From: Erwinia pyri
GTDB taxonomy: Bacteria > Pseudomonadota > Gammaproteobacteria > Enterobacterales > Enterobacteriaceae
NCBI RefSeq assembly: GCF_030758455.1
Contig: NZ_CP132353.1
Span: 3,658,001 to 3,722,000, forward strand
Direction: 5' to 3'
Length of the DNA: 64,000 nt
The number at the start of each line of letters is the position of its first letter. The first letter of the stretch is position 1. The notes beneath the pieces are model-generated. The model did no database searches, had not been told where the DNA came from, and saw only the letters and a list, made by a program, of their open reading frames with translations. Position numbers and translations under genes: made by a program. Shown here one piece after another: positions 18,523-27,421 of the stretch.

Positions 18523-18920
18523 AAGGAGGGTAACTTCAGGTTGCTGAATTTGAGTTAACGTTATGGCTGCTCATCTTATGAGTCAATGTAAAAACCAGCG
18601 GGTAACTTAATGCAAATCAGGCAAATAAGAAAATACTCAGGCAGGGCCAGTTTATTACAGAGTCGCCAGCATCTTCAGACTCTGATTATAAATAATGGAA
18701 TAAATAATAAGGCAAAATTAATTAACAGCTTAAAACTATTAACAGCGCCATTCTAAATTTCTTCCTTCTCAGGCTAATCCTAACCAGTAAACAGTGGCCC
18801 TCTTTTAAAGAGGGCCAGAAGCTGGACGTTTTTAGGATTTTTCATTAGGGGTCTGGCTAACAGAGAAAGCCGTTTTATCATCTGCTTCCTTACGCATCCC
18901 CTTATCAACGACTGTACAAA
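18523..18920. other. 398-bp AT-rich intergenic stretch between GT8 gene and cueO
   Basis: The left half is AT-rich and should carry the promoter of the GT8 gene. At 18796-18816 a 10-bp perfect inverted repeat (GGCCCTCTTT / AAAGAGGGCC) may end cueO transcripts. Between it and cueO there is a 21-codon minus-strand frame (18832-18897) with a ribosome site too close to its ATG, so no gene is called. Confidence 0.5.
18796..18816 (-). terminator. palindromic hairpin downstream of cueO
   Basis: Perfect inverted repeat with arms of ten bases around one central T. Neither strand has a long T tract, so it may be a bidirectional or rho-assisted terminator. Confidence 0.45.
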
Positions 18921-20597
18921 TTATGCCGTCCCTTCGTCACTCACGGTGAACCCGGTCATCATACCGGTATCCTCATGCTCCAGCAGGTGGCAATGCGCCA
19001 TATAGGCGTGCTCTTTGCTGGCCGTGTGATCGAAACGGACCAGAACCTCGCTGCGCCAGCCCTCCACACGTACGATATCCTTCCAGCCGCTGCGGTGCGG
19101 TGCCGGCGGCTTGCCATTTTCAGAGAGAATGCGGAACTGCATGCCATGTATATGGAACGGGTGCAGCATCTCATCCCCTTCACCAGAGATCGTCCACTTC
19201 TCGACAACGCCACGCTTTACGTCAAATGCGGGCTGCGACATATTGAAGGCCGTCCCGTTGATCTTATTGCCGTTGTGGAAATCATAAGCCGCCGTCCGCG
19301 ATTTTGCCTCTGCCGACGAATGATCCATACCGGCCTGATTCATCTGGCTGTGATCCATGCCGCCCGCAGCACTCTGATTCGCCATTGTGCCGTGGTCCAT
19401 ACCGGCCATCTCGCTCTCTCCGCCAGCAGACTCATCATCATGCGCATCGCCACTCATCCCCGCCATGGCCGCATGACCATATTTCTCCATCAGCGCCAGC
19501 ATGCCGCGGCGATCGAGTTCAGGATCCATCGTCAGCTGAAGCCAGCGCTCTTTTATTCCCTGCGTTGCCGGTAAGGCTGGCAGATCGACCAGCTTATCCG
19601 GCAGCGTACCGCTGGCTAAAATTTGCAGCGGAACGATATGCAGCACCGGCAGCGGCTGATTGAAAGGCGCCAGCGACATGCCCATCTGACGGACGGGCAG
19701 CGTCTGTAAATCGAAGGCTTTGCCGTCGTGAGTATCAACAAGGATTTCAAAGCGCTCACCGGGCATCATCGCCAGCTCGCTCATCTGCACCGGCTCAGCA
19801 AGCAGCCCGCCGTCGCTGGCAATGACATACATCGGGCGACGATCGCTGGTTGTCAGATTCAGCGAGCGGGCATTGCAGCCGTTCAGCAACCGGAGACGTA
19901 GCCAGCCCCGCGGCACCGCGTGCTGAGGAAAGATCTCGCCGTTGGTGAGCATGGTATCGCCAAACCAGCCTACCGCCGCGCTCATGACGTCCAGCTCGTA
20001 CTCTATTTTGCTGCCGTCGCTGTTTAACCGCTTATCCTGCAAGATGACCGGGATGTCATCCACGCCCCAGATTTTGGGCAGCAGCAGCTTTTCACCCGCG
20101 ATATCTTTAACGACGATCAGCCCCGCCAGCCCCTGTGCGACCTGATACCCTGTTCTGCCATGCAGATGGGGATGAAACCAGCAGGTTGCTGAAGGTTGAC
20201 TGGGAGTGAAGGTCACCGTACGGCTCTCGCCTGGCGCAATGACCGCCTGTGGCCCACCGTCCACGTCGCCCGGGATAGCTAAGCCATGCCAGTGAACAGT
20301 GGTGGCTTCCGGCAGCGTATTGCGCACGTTAAGCGTCACCGGCTTACCGCTTTCCAGCTCTATAGCAGGGCCAAGCAGATCGCCGTTGTAGCCCCAGGTT
20401 GGAACGGTTTTGCCACGCCACACTTTACTGCCGGTACGGGCAGTAATGTTCATCACGCCGCGTGGATCGGGCGTTAAAAGCTGCGGAATGGGCAGTTCCG
20501 GACGACGATCGTCAGCGAGGGCAGTGCGGCTCCATAAAGGTAGCGCGCTGGCAGCACCCATTGCGGCGGTTAGCTTAATAAAATCACGACGTTGCAT
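18921..20597 (-). CDS. cueO: multicopper oxidase CueO
   Basis: 558 residues, periplasmic cuprous oxidase that protects against copper. Twin-arginine signal peptide [14 protein letters not shown]...ALA. Copper motifs in order: [21 protein letters not shown] and [13 protein letters not shown] (T1/T2/T3 ligands). A long Met/His-rich insert near residues 373-425 (repeated [20 protein letters not shown] units) corresponds to the E. coli CueO Met-rich segment over the T1 site that binds extra copper. Upstream is a CueR-type promoter with a 19-bp spacer. Confidence 0.97.
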   Translation of the reverse strand: MQRRDFIKLTAAMGAASALPLWSRTALADDRRPELPIPQLLTPDPRGVMNITARTGSKVWRGKTVPTWGYNGDLLGPAIELESGKPVTLNVRNTLPEATTVHWHGLAIPGDVDGGPQAVIAPGESRTVTFTPSQPSATCWFHPHLHGRTGYQVAQGLAGLIVVKDIAGEKLLLPKIWGVDDIPVILQDKRLNSDGSKIEYELDVMSAAVGWFGDTMLTNGEIFPQHAVPRGWLRLRLLNGCNARSLNLTTSDRRPMYVIASDGGLLAEPVQMSELAMMPGERFEILVDTHDGKAFDLQTLPVRQMGMSLAPFNQPLPVLHIVPLQILASGTLPDKLVDLPALPATQGIKERWLQLTMDPELDRRGMLALMEKYGHAAMAGMSGDAHDDESAGGESEMAGMDHGTMANQSAAGGMDHSQMNQAGMDHSSAEAKSRTAAYDFHNGNKINGTAFNMSQPAFDVKRGVVEKWTISGEGDEMLHPFHIHGMQFRILSENGKPPAPHRSGWKDIVRVEGWRSEVLVRFDHTASKEHAYMAHCHLLEHEDTGMMTGFTVSDEGTA

Positions 20598-20635
20598 AAT
20601 CCTAATCCAGACTTAGCAGGAAATTCTTATCGGGA

Positions 20636-20666
20636 AGCATAAACCCTTCCCTACCGGGAAGGTCAA
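20636..20666 (-). promoter_or_regulatory. CueR-activated promoter of cueO
   Basis: Minus strand: -35 TTGACC (20661-20666) and -10 TATGCT (20636-20641) separated by 19 bp, the over-long spacer of MerR-family promoters. The spacer contains the CueR-type dyad CCTTCCCGGTAGGGAAGG. Its position about 40 nt upstream of cueO fits copper induction by CueR, whose gene is not in this window. Confidence 0.85.
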
Positions 20667-20784
20667 GCGTTGCTGTCCGGCGGCAGAGAAAATGACCTTA
20701 TCCGGCGTTTTCTGCCGCAAAATTGTCTGAACCCTGCGAATAACTGTGCTAACGTCACTCTATTACAATCGATTGAGATCAATT

Positions 20785-21132
20785 ATGAAGAAGAGCATCA
20801 AGGCTCTGTTGTTACTGAGTCTCTTTGGCTTCTCGTCGACAAGTTTCGCACTTAGTGAGTCAGAAGCTGAAGATTTGGCGGATTTGACGGCGGTCTTTGT
20901 CTACCTGAAAAATGACTGTGGTTATCAGGATCTCCCGGATGGCCAGATCCGCCGGGCGCTGGTCTTTTTTGCTCAGCAGAATCGTTGGGATTTGGCGAAC
21001 TACAGCAGCTTTAATATGAAAGCGCTGGGTGAAGAGAGCTACCGTGACCTCAGCGGTATTGCCGTGCCTAACGACACTAAATGTAAATCTCTGGCACGTG
21101 ATTCACTCAGCCTGCTCGCCTACGTGAAGTAA
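20785..21132 (+). CDS. yacC: YacC, PulS/OutS pilotin-like periplasmic protein
   Basis: 115 residues. Signal peptide MKKSIKALLLLSLFGFSSTSFA, then a domain related to type II secretion pilotins (PulS/OutS family), with two cysteines (NDCGYQDLP and DTKCKSLA) that can form a disulphide. No lipobox cysteine at the cleavage site, so it is probably soluble periplasmic. The ATG at 20785 gives the E. coli length and start; an in-frame ATG at 20746 is rejected. Function is not established. The C-terminal ARDSLSLLAYVK is identical to E. coli. Confidence 0.92.
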   Translation: MKKSIKALLLLSLFGFSSTSFALSESEAEDLADLTAVFVYLKNDCGYQDLPDGQIRRALVFFAQQNRWDLANYSSFNMKALGEESYRDLSGIAVPNDTKCKSLARDSLSLLAYVK

Positions 21133-21240
21133 TCCCCGCTTTTCACCCCACACTGTTGATAATTTGACCGTGCAACCACGGTCAGAGTTAGCTACTATAT
21201 TGCGCCCATTTTTCGTGGCAGTAATAAGGAGAATTCCACC

Positions 21241-22110
21241 TTGGCCGATAAAGAGATGTGGTATGAAACCCTTCATACCGGATTTGGACAGTATTTCTCT
21301 GTTGATAAGGTTCTGTACCGTGAGCAAACCGCTCATCAGGATCTGGTTATCTTTGAAAATGCCGCTTTAGGCCGCGTTATGGCGCTGGACGGCGTGGTCC
21401 AGACCACCGAGCGCGATGAGTTTATCTATCACGAAATGATGACGCACGTTCCCCTGTTTGCGCACGGCAACGCCAGGCGCGTGCTGATCATTGGCGGCGG
21501 CGATGGCGCCATGCTGCGTGAAGTGAGCCGCCATAAAGGGATAGAGCAGATCACCATGGTGGAGATCGACGCGGGCGTGGTGACCTTCTGCCAGCAGTAT
21601 CTGCCAAACCACAGCGCAGGCGCCTATGACGATCCGCGTTTCAGGCTGGTGATTGAGGATGGCGTCAACTTTGTCAGTAGTTGCCGTGAAAAGTTTGATG
21701 TGATTATCTCTGACTGTACTGACCCAATTGGTCCGGGCGAAAGTCTGTTTACCTCTGAATTTTATCAGGGCTGCCATCGCTGCCTTAATGAAAATGGCAT
21801 CTTTGTGGCGCAGAATGGCGTCTGTTTCCTGCAGCAGGATGAAGCCGTTAACAGCCACCGTAAGCTGAGCCACTACTTCAGCGACGTCAGCTTTTATCAG
21901 GCCGCGGTCCCGACCTATTACGGCGGCATCATGACCTTTGCCTGGGCCAGCAACAACCCGGCGCTGCGCCAGCTTGATACGACTACGCTGCAGTCGCGTT
22001 TCGACGCGGCAAATCTGACCTGTCGCTATTATAATCCGGCGATCCACACTGGCAGCTTTGCCCTGCCGCAATATTTGTTGAATGCGCTGGCTGACCAGCC
22101 GGGCATTTAA
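21241..22110 (+). CDS. speE: spermidine synthase (TTG start)
   Basis: 289 residues. Transfers aminopropyl from decarboxylated S-adenosylmethionine to putrescine. Rossmann-like methyltransferase fold: [15 protein letters not shown] (cofactor loop), TMVEID, and catalytic [14 protein letters not shown] with the active-site aspartate. The only start giving the family N-terminus ([12 protein letters not shown]) is TTG at 21241, with AGGAG 9 nt upstream. speD follows after 14 nt in the same operon. Confidence 0.97.
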   Translation: MADKEMWYETLHTGFGQYFSVDKVLYREQTAHQDLVIFENAALGRVMALDGVVQTTERDEFIYHEMMTHVPLFAHGNARRVLIIGGGDGAMLREVSRHKGIEQITMVEIDAGVVTFCQQYLPNHSAGAYDDPRFRLVIEDGVNFVSSCREKFDVIISDCTDPIGPGESLFTSEFYQGCHRCLNENGIFVAQNGVCFLQQDEAVNSHRKLSHYFSDVSFYQAAVPTYYGGIMTFAWASNNPALRQLDTTTLQSRFDAANLTCRYYNPAIHTGSFALPQYLLNALADQPGI

Positions 22111-22124
22111 GGGGGTGAACGAAA

Positions 22125-22931
22125 TTGCAAAAGCTTAAACTACATGGCTTCAACAACCTGACGAAAAGCCTGAGTTTTTGTATCTATGATATCTGCTACG
22201 CCAACACAGACGCAGAGCGTGACGGATACATTGCCTACATTGATGAGCAATATAATGCTAACCGCCTGACGGAGATCCTGAGCGAGACCTGTTCGATTAT
22301 CGGGGCCAACGTCTTGAATATCGCGCGCCAGGATTATGAACCGCAGGGTGCCAGCGTGACCATTCTGGTCAGCGAAGAGCCCGTTGATCCGAAAGATATC
22401 GATAACTCGGAACACCCTGGCCCGCTGCCAAACTCGGTGGTGGCGCATCTGGATAAGAGCCATATCTGCGTGCATACCTATCCGGAAAGCCATCCGGAAG
22501 GCGGACTGTGCACCTTCCGTGCCGATATTGAAGTCTCCACCTGTGGCGTGATTTCGCCGCTCAAGGCGCTGAACTATTTAATACACCAGCTTGAATCTGA
22601 CATTGTCACCATCGACTATCGCGTGCGTGGTTTTACGCGTGACGTCAACGGCGTGAAGCACTACATCGATCACCAGATCAATTCGATCCAGAACTTTATG
22701 TCTGAAGATATGAAAGCGATGTATGACATGCTGGACGTCAACGTCTATCAGGAAAATATGTTCCATACCAAGATGTTGCTGAAAGAGTTCGATTTAAAAC
22801 ACTATCTGTTCAACACCAAACCGGAAGAGCTGAGCCCGCAGGAGCACAAGCGTATTACCGATCTGTTGTGGAAAGAGATGCGCGAGATCTACTACGGTCG
22901 TAACATTCCGGCTGTGGGATTAAAAACGTAG
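22125..22931 (+). CDS. speD: S-adenosylmethionine decarboxylase proenzyme (TTG start)
   Basis: 268 residues, supplies decarboxylated SAM to SpeE. The proenzyme cleaves between Lys111 and Ser112 ([14 protein letters not shown]) to make the pyruvoyl cofactor; the catalytic Cys and His lie in the STCGVISPL and CVHTYPESH segments. The start is TTG at 22125, giving [18 protein letters not shown] as in E. coli, with GGGGGTGA upstream. A strong terminator follows. To the right the E. coli neighbour yacL is displaced by 9.3 kb. Confidence 0.97.
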   Translation: MQKLKLHGFNNLTKSLSFCIYDICYANTDAERDGYIAYIDEQYNANRLTEILSETCSIIGANVLNIARQDYEPQGASVTILVSEEPVDPKDIDNSEHPGPLPNSVVAHLDKSHICVHTYPESHPEGGLCTFRADIEVSTCGVISPLKALNYLIHQLESDIVTIDYRVRGFTRDVNGVKHYIDHQINSIQNFMSEDMKAMYDMLDVNVYQENMFHTKMLLKEFDLKHYLFNTKPEELSPQEHKRITDLLWKEMREIYYGRNIPAVGLKT

Positions 22932-22963
22932 TAAGCATGATAAAACGCAGTAAGCATAAGAAG

Positions 22964-22991
22964 CGGGTGGCCTGAGGCCGCCCGTTTTTTT
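22964..22991 (+). terminator. rho-independent terminator of speED
   Basis: CGGGTGGCC (22964-22972) pairs with GGCCGCCCG (22976-22984) with one G-T pair and a 3-nt loop, followed by seven T residues. Confidence 0.85.
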
Positions 22992-22994
22992 GCT

Positions 22995-23759
22995 TCAGGA
23001 ATGGGTGAGCGTCAGGCTGAAGGCCTGCCCTCGCAGCGCCGCAAGCCCCTCTTCGCTGAGATGCGAATCGGTAATAATATCGGTGAGATTTTGCAGCGGC
23101 GTGACGCAAAACAGTGACCAGGAGCCATATTTACTGCTGTCTGCCAGCAGCACGCGACGGCGGGCATTCCCCAGCAGATCCTCTTTCAGCACCGCCTTCT
23201 CCTCCGTAGGTGTGGTAATGCCCTTCTCCAGGCTCCAGGAGTTACAGCTGACAAAGGCCACGTCCGGATAGATGTTCTTCAGCAGCCGTCGGCCATGATC
23301 GCCCACGCAGGACTGGCTGGAGTCATCGATGCGTCCGCCAATAATCGTCACCTCTATTTGCTTAAATTCTGACAGGAACAGCGCAATGTGCAGATCGGAA
23401 GTGATGACCCGTAGCTGCAGATGGGTCAGCTGACGGGCCAGCTCCAGCATGGTGGTGCCTGCATCCAGAACCACAGAGTCGCCGGACTTCACCAGACTGG
23501 CGGCGGCCTGCGCAATGGCCTGCTTTTCAACCAGATTGCGCTGCATCTTCTCAAGCGTGGTGGGCTGCGCAGGAATAAAGCGGTTCAGCGTAACGCCGCC
23601 GTGCGAGCGGCTGATAACACCTTCCCGATCTAGCTTGATTAAATCCCGCCGGATGGTAGCTGGTGAGGCAGAAATGGCTGCCACCAGCTGATCGACGGTG
23701 ACCAGATTATGGCTTTTCAGATAGTCCATAATCTGATCGAGGCGACTTTGTCCCTTCAT
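22995..23759 (-). CDS. DeoR family regulator of the sugar-acid island (YgbI-like)
   Basis: 254 residues. N-terminal helix-turn-helix with the DeoR signature region ([28 protein letters not shown]) and a C-terminal sugar-phosphate-sensing domain with [15 protein letters not shown]. The resemblance to E. coli YgbI is based on reading the sequence. It ends the pdxA2-dtnK operon, 6 nt past pdxA2 on the same strand, and very likely represses the divergent 26046/26256 promoters with a phosphorylated intermediate as inducer. Its 3' end is directly adjacent to the speD terminator, marking the left edge of the island. Confidence 0.9.
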   Translation of the reverse strand: MKGQSRLDQIMDYLKSHNLVTVDQLVAAISASPATIRRDLIKLDREGVISRSHGGVTLNRFIPAQPTTLEKMQRNLVEKQAIAQAAASLVKSGDSVVLDAGTTMLELARQLTHLQLRVITSDLHIALFLSEFKQIEVTIIGGRIDDSSQSCVGDHGRRLLKNIYPDVAFVSCNSWSLEKGITTPTEEKAVLKEDLLGNARRRVLLADSSKYGSWSLFCVTPLQNLTDIITDSHLSEEGLAALRGQAFSLTLTHS

Positions 23760-23765
23760 AGGTCC

Positions 23766-24746
23766 TTATGCGAGCTGCATAGCTAGCTGAATGGAAATTG
23801 CCATGCTCTCAGACTTCGCTTTACCTGTCCAGGCAATATCAAAGGCCGTTCCGTGGTCTGCCGAGGTCCTGATAAACGGCAGTCCGGCGGTGATATTCAC
23901 CCCATCATAGAAGCCCAGAAGCTTCAGCGGGATATGCCCCTGATCGTGATACATCGCCACCACGATGTCATACTGTCCCTCGTAACACTGCAGGAAAACC
24001 GTGTCCGGTGGGCAGGGTCCAGCCACGTTCAGCCCTTTAGCTTTCATCGCCGCAACCGATGGAGCAACAATCTTGATCTCCTCGTCGCCAAACAAGCCAT
24101 TTTCGCCAGCATGCGGATTGACGCCGGCGACGGCAATGCGGGGATTTTCAAATCCGACGCGCCTCAGGAAGGTGTCTGCCATGCCGATAACCGTTTCAAT
24201 GCGCTCGCGGCCCAGCGTGTCCAGGAACTTACGCAGCGCAATATGGGTAGTAACGTGAATGACCTTGAGACGGTCGGTATAGAGCACCATCGCATAGTCT
24301 TTGCTGTTGGTGAGCTTCGCCAGCAGCTCCGTGTGTCCCGGATAGATATGCCCGGCGGAGTGCAGCGCCTCTTTATTCAGCGGCGCGGTAGCGATCGCCT
24401 GAACTTCCCCCGCCATTGCCAGCTCCGTCGCGCGTTTGACGCAGCGGTAGGCTAAATCGCCCGCCTCTCTCTGCACAACGCCCGGCTTCAGCGCCTCCGG
24501 ATCGGCCAGCGGCTCGTCGATGACGTTGATGATGCCTGGCGCAAAATGGGCGTCGCTGACCTTATCCAGCACGCGTAACTCTGCCTGCGGAGTGATGCCC
24601 ATCGCCATGATGCGGCGCAGCGTACTGGCGCAGCCTACCACCACGGCTGGCGCCCCGGAAAGCTCGCCTTCAGCCAGTGATTTGATGATGATTTCCGGGC
24701 CAATGCCCGCCGGGTCGCCCAGGGTAACCGCAATAATTTTACTCAC
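23766..24746 (-). CDS. pdxA2: PdxA2, 4-phospho-D-threonate 3-dehydrogenase type
   Basis: 326 residues, PdxA superfamily. Paralogues next to DUF1537 kinases oxidise and decarboxylate 4-phospho-D-threonate or 4-phospho-D-erythronate to dihydroxyacetone phosphate with NAD. Visible: GDPAGIGPEI, the metal-ligand histidines in PGHTELLAKLT and AMYHDQGHIPLKLL, GVNPHAGENGLFG, and TSADHGTAFDIAW. Start is GTG at 24746 with GGAG 7 nt upstream; it overlaps the dtnK stop by 8 nt, so the two are translationally coupled. Biosynthetic PdxA is normally next to ksgA, so this is the catabolic paralogue. Confidence 0.9.
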   Translation of the reverse strand: MSKIIAVTLGDPAGIGPEIIIKSLAEGELSGAPAVVVGCASTLRRIMAMGITPQAELRVLDKVSDAHFAPGIINVIDEPLADPEALKPGVVQREAGDLAYRCVKRATELAMAGEVQAIATAPLNKEALHSAGHIYPGHTELLAKLTNSKDYAMVLYTDRLKVIHVTTHIALRKFLDTLGRERIETVIGMADTFLRRVGFENPRIAVAGVNPHAGENGLFGDEEIKIVAPSVAAMKAKGLNVAGPCPPDTVFLQCYEGQYDIVVAMYHDQGHIPLKLLGFYDGVNITAGLPFIRTSADHGTAFDIAWTGKAKSESMAISIQLAMQLA

Positions 24747-26046
24747 TCGCCTTCTCCTCAATAAAACGAAAAACGTCCACCAGAGTGGTGTCATCACCAA
24801 AACCGCCAGCCTTAGTGAGCACCAGCAGATCGTCTCTTACCTTCAGCAGATGGCCATACGGCACGCAGCCAGCCACCTGCCCTTTAATCTGAAAGCCCTC
24901 TGCGCCCAAACCTTTAGCAACAGCGATAGCCACGTCACCGCCTGAGAGATAGAGGGCGGAGGGGGAAAACGCCTGCAGCAGCTCGCGCGTTGAGTCCGCA
25001 AGAAAGGCGCAAATCTGGTCGCCCAACTGCTGGCGGCTCAGGTTATAGCGTTCACAGAGTGCGGTAATTTCCTGCCGCTGACCGGACTGCTGGCAGGTTC
25101 GGATCACGCAGTGCTCCCCCCGCTGCAGGGCGCTCAAAGCTCGCTGTCGCCAGCGTCCGGCATCCGGCCAGCCGGTAAAAAGTTGTCGGATATCAACATC
25201 AACGACGGTAAAGGGGTGATGTGAATCAAGCCTGGCTATCTGCCGTTGCGAGATCTCACTCATCGACCCGATAACAGCCAGCACGGGCGCGCGCCCGATC
25301 GCGGGCATCACCACAGGGGCCTCATGGCCTCCGCCCGACAGGGAAAGACTCAGGGCATCGCTCAGCCCGGCAGCCCCCGCCAGCAAGGGACGCTGAGGTA
25401 GCTCTGCTGCCGCTGCCATGATGCGCTGCAGATCCTCTTCGCTTTCGGCGTCGATCACGATAAACCGTTCGCCACGCGCCATCGCCCTGGCCAGGACTTG
25501 ACAGAGATCGGGCTGGCGAACCTGCTGCAAAGAAATCAGCCCGCTGACAAGCCCGCTCTGCTCCGCCAGCCGCTTGCTGACGCTGGCATGAAGGACCGGG
25601 GTTTTAGGATCGCTGGCATATTCCGTTTCGGTCAGCAGCACGCCGTTGATAAAGCATTGACCGGCTACCGTGGTGCGCCCCAGCTTAGGTACAGCGGGCA
25701 CCACCAGTGCAGCAGGCGCCCCGCTGGCAAGCAGCGCTGCTTCAATTTCAGCGCCCGGATTACCGCGCAGCGTGGAGTCCATTTTCTTGAATACCCAGCC
25801 CGCCCGGGCGATAGCCTGCCAGCGCTCTACCGCTGAAGAGGTTCGTTCAGCCGCCACCCCGGCGCTGACAGCCCGGCTGTCGGTGCTGATCGCCCAGACG
25901 TCCGCCTGCTCGCCCGCAGCCTGCGTAGCAACATCAAACAGGACGTTAACTCTTGCACCCGCGCTGGCAAACCCGCTGCCGGCATCGTTGGCACCGGTAA
26001 AGTCATCAGCGACTACCAGCACAGGTGTGCTCCACTGCTGCAACAT
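24739..26046 (-). CDS. dtnK: four-carbon acid sugar kinase (DUF1537, DtnK-type)
   Basis: 435 residues. Family phosphorylates tetronates such as D-threonate or D-erythronate at O4, and some members act on other acid sugars. N-terminal domain VVADDFTGANDAGSGFA carries the substrate-binding DDxTG motif; KKMDSTLRGNPG follows; the C-terminal nucleotide domain has LYLSGGDVA and TKAGGFGD. The ATG at 26046 is preceded by AGGAG with ideal spacing; an in-frame ATG at 26106 is rejected. First gene of the dtnK-pdxA2-deoR operon, divergent from the Fe-alcohol dehydrogenase. Confidence 0.88.
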   Translation of the reverse strand: MLQQWSTPVLVVADDFTGANDAGSGFASAGARVNVLFDVATQAAGEQADVWAISTDSRAVSAGVAAERTSSAVERWQAIARAGWVFKKMDSTLRGNPGAEIEAALLASGAPAALVVPAVPKLGRTTVAGQCFINGVLLTETEYASDPKTPVLHASVSKRLAEQSGLVSGLISLQQVRQPDLCQVLARAMARGERFIVIDAESEEDLQRIMAAAAELPQRPLLAGAAGLSDALSLSLSGGGHEAPVVMPAIGRAPVLAVIGSMSEISQRQIARLDSHHPFTVVDVDIRQLFTGWPDAGRWRQRALSALQRGEHCVIRTCQQSGQRQEITALCERYNLSRQQLGDQICAFLADSTRELLQAFSPSALYLSGGDVAIAVAKGLGAEGFQIKGQVAGCVPYGHLLKVRDDLLVLTKAGGFGDDTTLVDVFRFIEEKASE

Positions 26047-26104
26047 TTCTTCTCCTGCAATCCTGGCTGAGCGAGAGTCGCTCCGACTGATAATGATTAT
26101 ATTC

Positions 26105-26153
26105 AATCACGATTGATTATATGTGAGCAAGATCAAATTAATCGAAATCGATT
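26105..26153. promoter_or_regulatory. divergent control region: CRP-like site and inverted repeats
   Basis: Within the 209-bp gap between dtnK and the dehydrogenase: a CRP-like site TGTGA-N6-TCAAA at 26122-26137 (nine of ten consensus positions), a perfect dyad AATCGA-AA-TCGATT at 26140-26153, and a looser dyad AATCA-CGAT-TGATT at 26105-26118. The dyads are candidate operators for the DeoR regulator of this island. No binding data; assignment is inference. Confidence 0.5.
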
Positions 26154-26255
26154 TGTCCTATAAAATTAGGCACTGCTCGTGAGGCTAAGGCGAGTAAATG
26201 ACGAAATACAATCACCCAGCACCTCCGGGGCGTGGGCAGAGACAAGGTAAGATGA

Positions 26256-27404
26256 ATGAATATCAACAGCACGGTAATCAGTGGCTATCAGACGCTCAAT
26301 GATATTGGCTATCTGCTTGAGCATAAACAGCACGTCCTGTTAGTGACGGACAAAAACATTGCCGGGATCCCGGTCGTACAGGCGTTGATCAAACAGATCT
26401 GCGCAAAAGTGGCAACGGTCAAACTGATCGACTCCGTGCCGCCAGAACCGAGCCAGCACGATGTCGCCGCTATTCTCGCCACCCTGAACACCCAGGGCGT
26501 TGATATGGTGATCGGCGTCGGTGGCGGCAGCGTCCTGGACGTGGCCAAGCTGCTCTCTGTGCTGTGCGTGGAGCAGCCTCCAACGCTGGAAGCGCTGCTG
26601 GCGGGTGAAAAACCGCAGAGCCGCACCGCTTCCTTACTGATCCCGACGACGGCAGGCACCGGTTCAGAAGCCACCCCAAACGCGATTCTCGCCATTCCGG
26701 AAAAAGAGACCAAGGTCGGGATTATCTCTCCGGTGATGCTGCCTGATTACGTGGTGCTGGCACCCGAGCTGACCACCAGTATGCCTGCCCATATCGCCTC
26801 TTCCACCGGCATTGATGCGCTGTGTCATTTGATCGAATGCTTTACCGCAACGGTCTCTAATCCGGTCAGCGACAACTATGCGCTGATTGGCCTGAGAAAG
26901 CTGTTTACCAGCCTTGAGACGGCGGTGGCCGAACCGCACAACCTGGCGGCACGTCTGGATATGCTTTGGGCCTCTTATTATGGCGGCGCAGCAATTGCCC
27001 ATGCCGGAACGCATCTGGTGCATGCCATGTCCTATCCGCTGGGCGGCAAATATCACATTCCGCACGGCGTGGCGAACGCCATCCTGCTGGCTCCCTGCAT
27101 GCGGTTTGTCCGTCCGGCCGCCGTAGCCAAATTCGCTCAGGCATACGATCTGATCCCGCAGGCAGATCTCTCGCTGAGTGAAGAAGAGAAATCCGTAGCG
27201 CTGGTGGACTATTTCTCCGCGCTGGTGAAACGGCTGCAGCTCCCTGCCAGCCTGGATGAACTGGGTATCAACGCCGATCACCTGCCCTACCTGGTCGAAG
27301 CCGCGCTGGAGGTACAGCGCCTGATGAAAAATGTTCCGGCTCCGGTCACTGCCAGCGACGTCCGCGACGTCTACCTGACGCTGTTCCCGACCCTGACCCA
27401 CTAA
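26256..27404 (+). CDS. iron-containing (group III) alcohol dehydrogenase
   Basis: 382 residues. NAD(P)-binding GVGGGSVLDVAKL, TTAGTGSEAT, and the metal ligands Asp/His in GIDALCHLIECF and His/His in GTHLVHAMSY and YHIPHGVAN are all intact, so it should be active. The family reduces or oxidises small aldehydes, lactaldehyde, 4-hydroxybutyrate or sugar-derived semialdehydes. First gene of a rightward operon with a DHDPS-type aldolase and a hydroxyacid dehydrogenase, 17 nt from the next gene, suggesting it acts on an aldehyde made by that aldolase. Confidence 0.88.
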   Translation: MNINSTVISGYQTLNDIGYLLEHKQHVLLVTDKNIAGIPVVQALIKQICAKVATVKLIDSVPPEPSQHDVAAILATLNTQGVDMVIGVGGGSVLDVAKLLSVLCVEQPPTLEALLAGEKPQSRTASLLIPTTAGTGSEATPNAILAIPEKETKVGIISPVMLPDYVVLAPELTTSMPAHIASSTGIDALCHLIECFTATVSNPVSDNYALIGLRKLFTSLETAVAEPHNLAARLDMLWASYYGGAAIAHAGTHLVHAMSYPLGGKYHIPHGVANAILLAPCMRFVRPAAVAKFAQAYDLIPQADLSLSEEEKSVALVDYFSALVKRLQLPASLDELGINADHLPYLVEAALEVQRLMKNVPAPVTASDVRDVYLTLFPTLTH

Positions 27405-27421
27405 CCGATTACGAGGACACC

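Noticed and set aside
18832..18897. 21-codon minus-strand frame between cueO and its downstream hairpin
   Set aside because: AAGGGG touches the ATG directly, too close to work, and nothing is recognised in the peptide.
22921..22960. Repeated AGTAAGCAT after speD
   Set aside because: Two nine-base copies only, directly before the terminator; no sign of a functional repeat.
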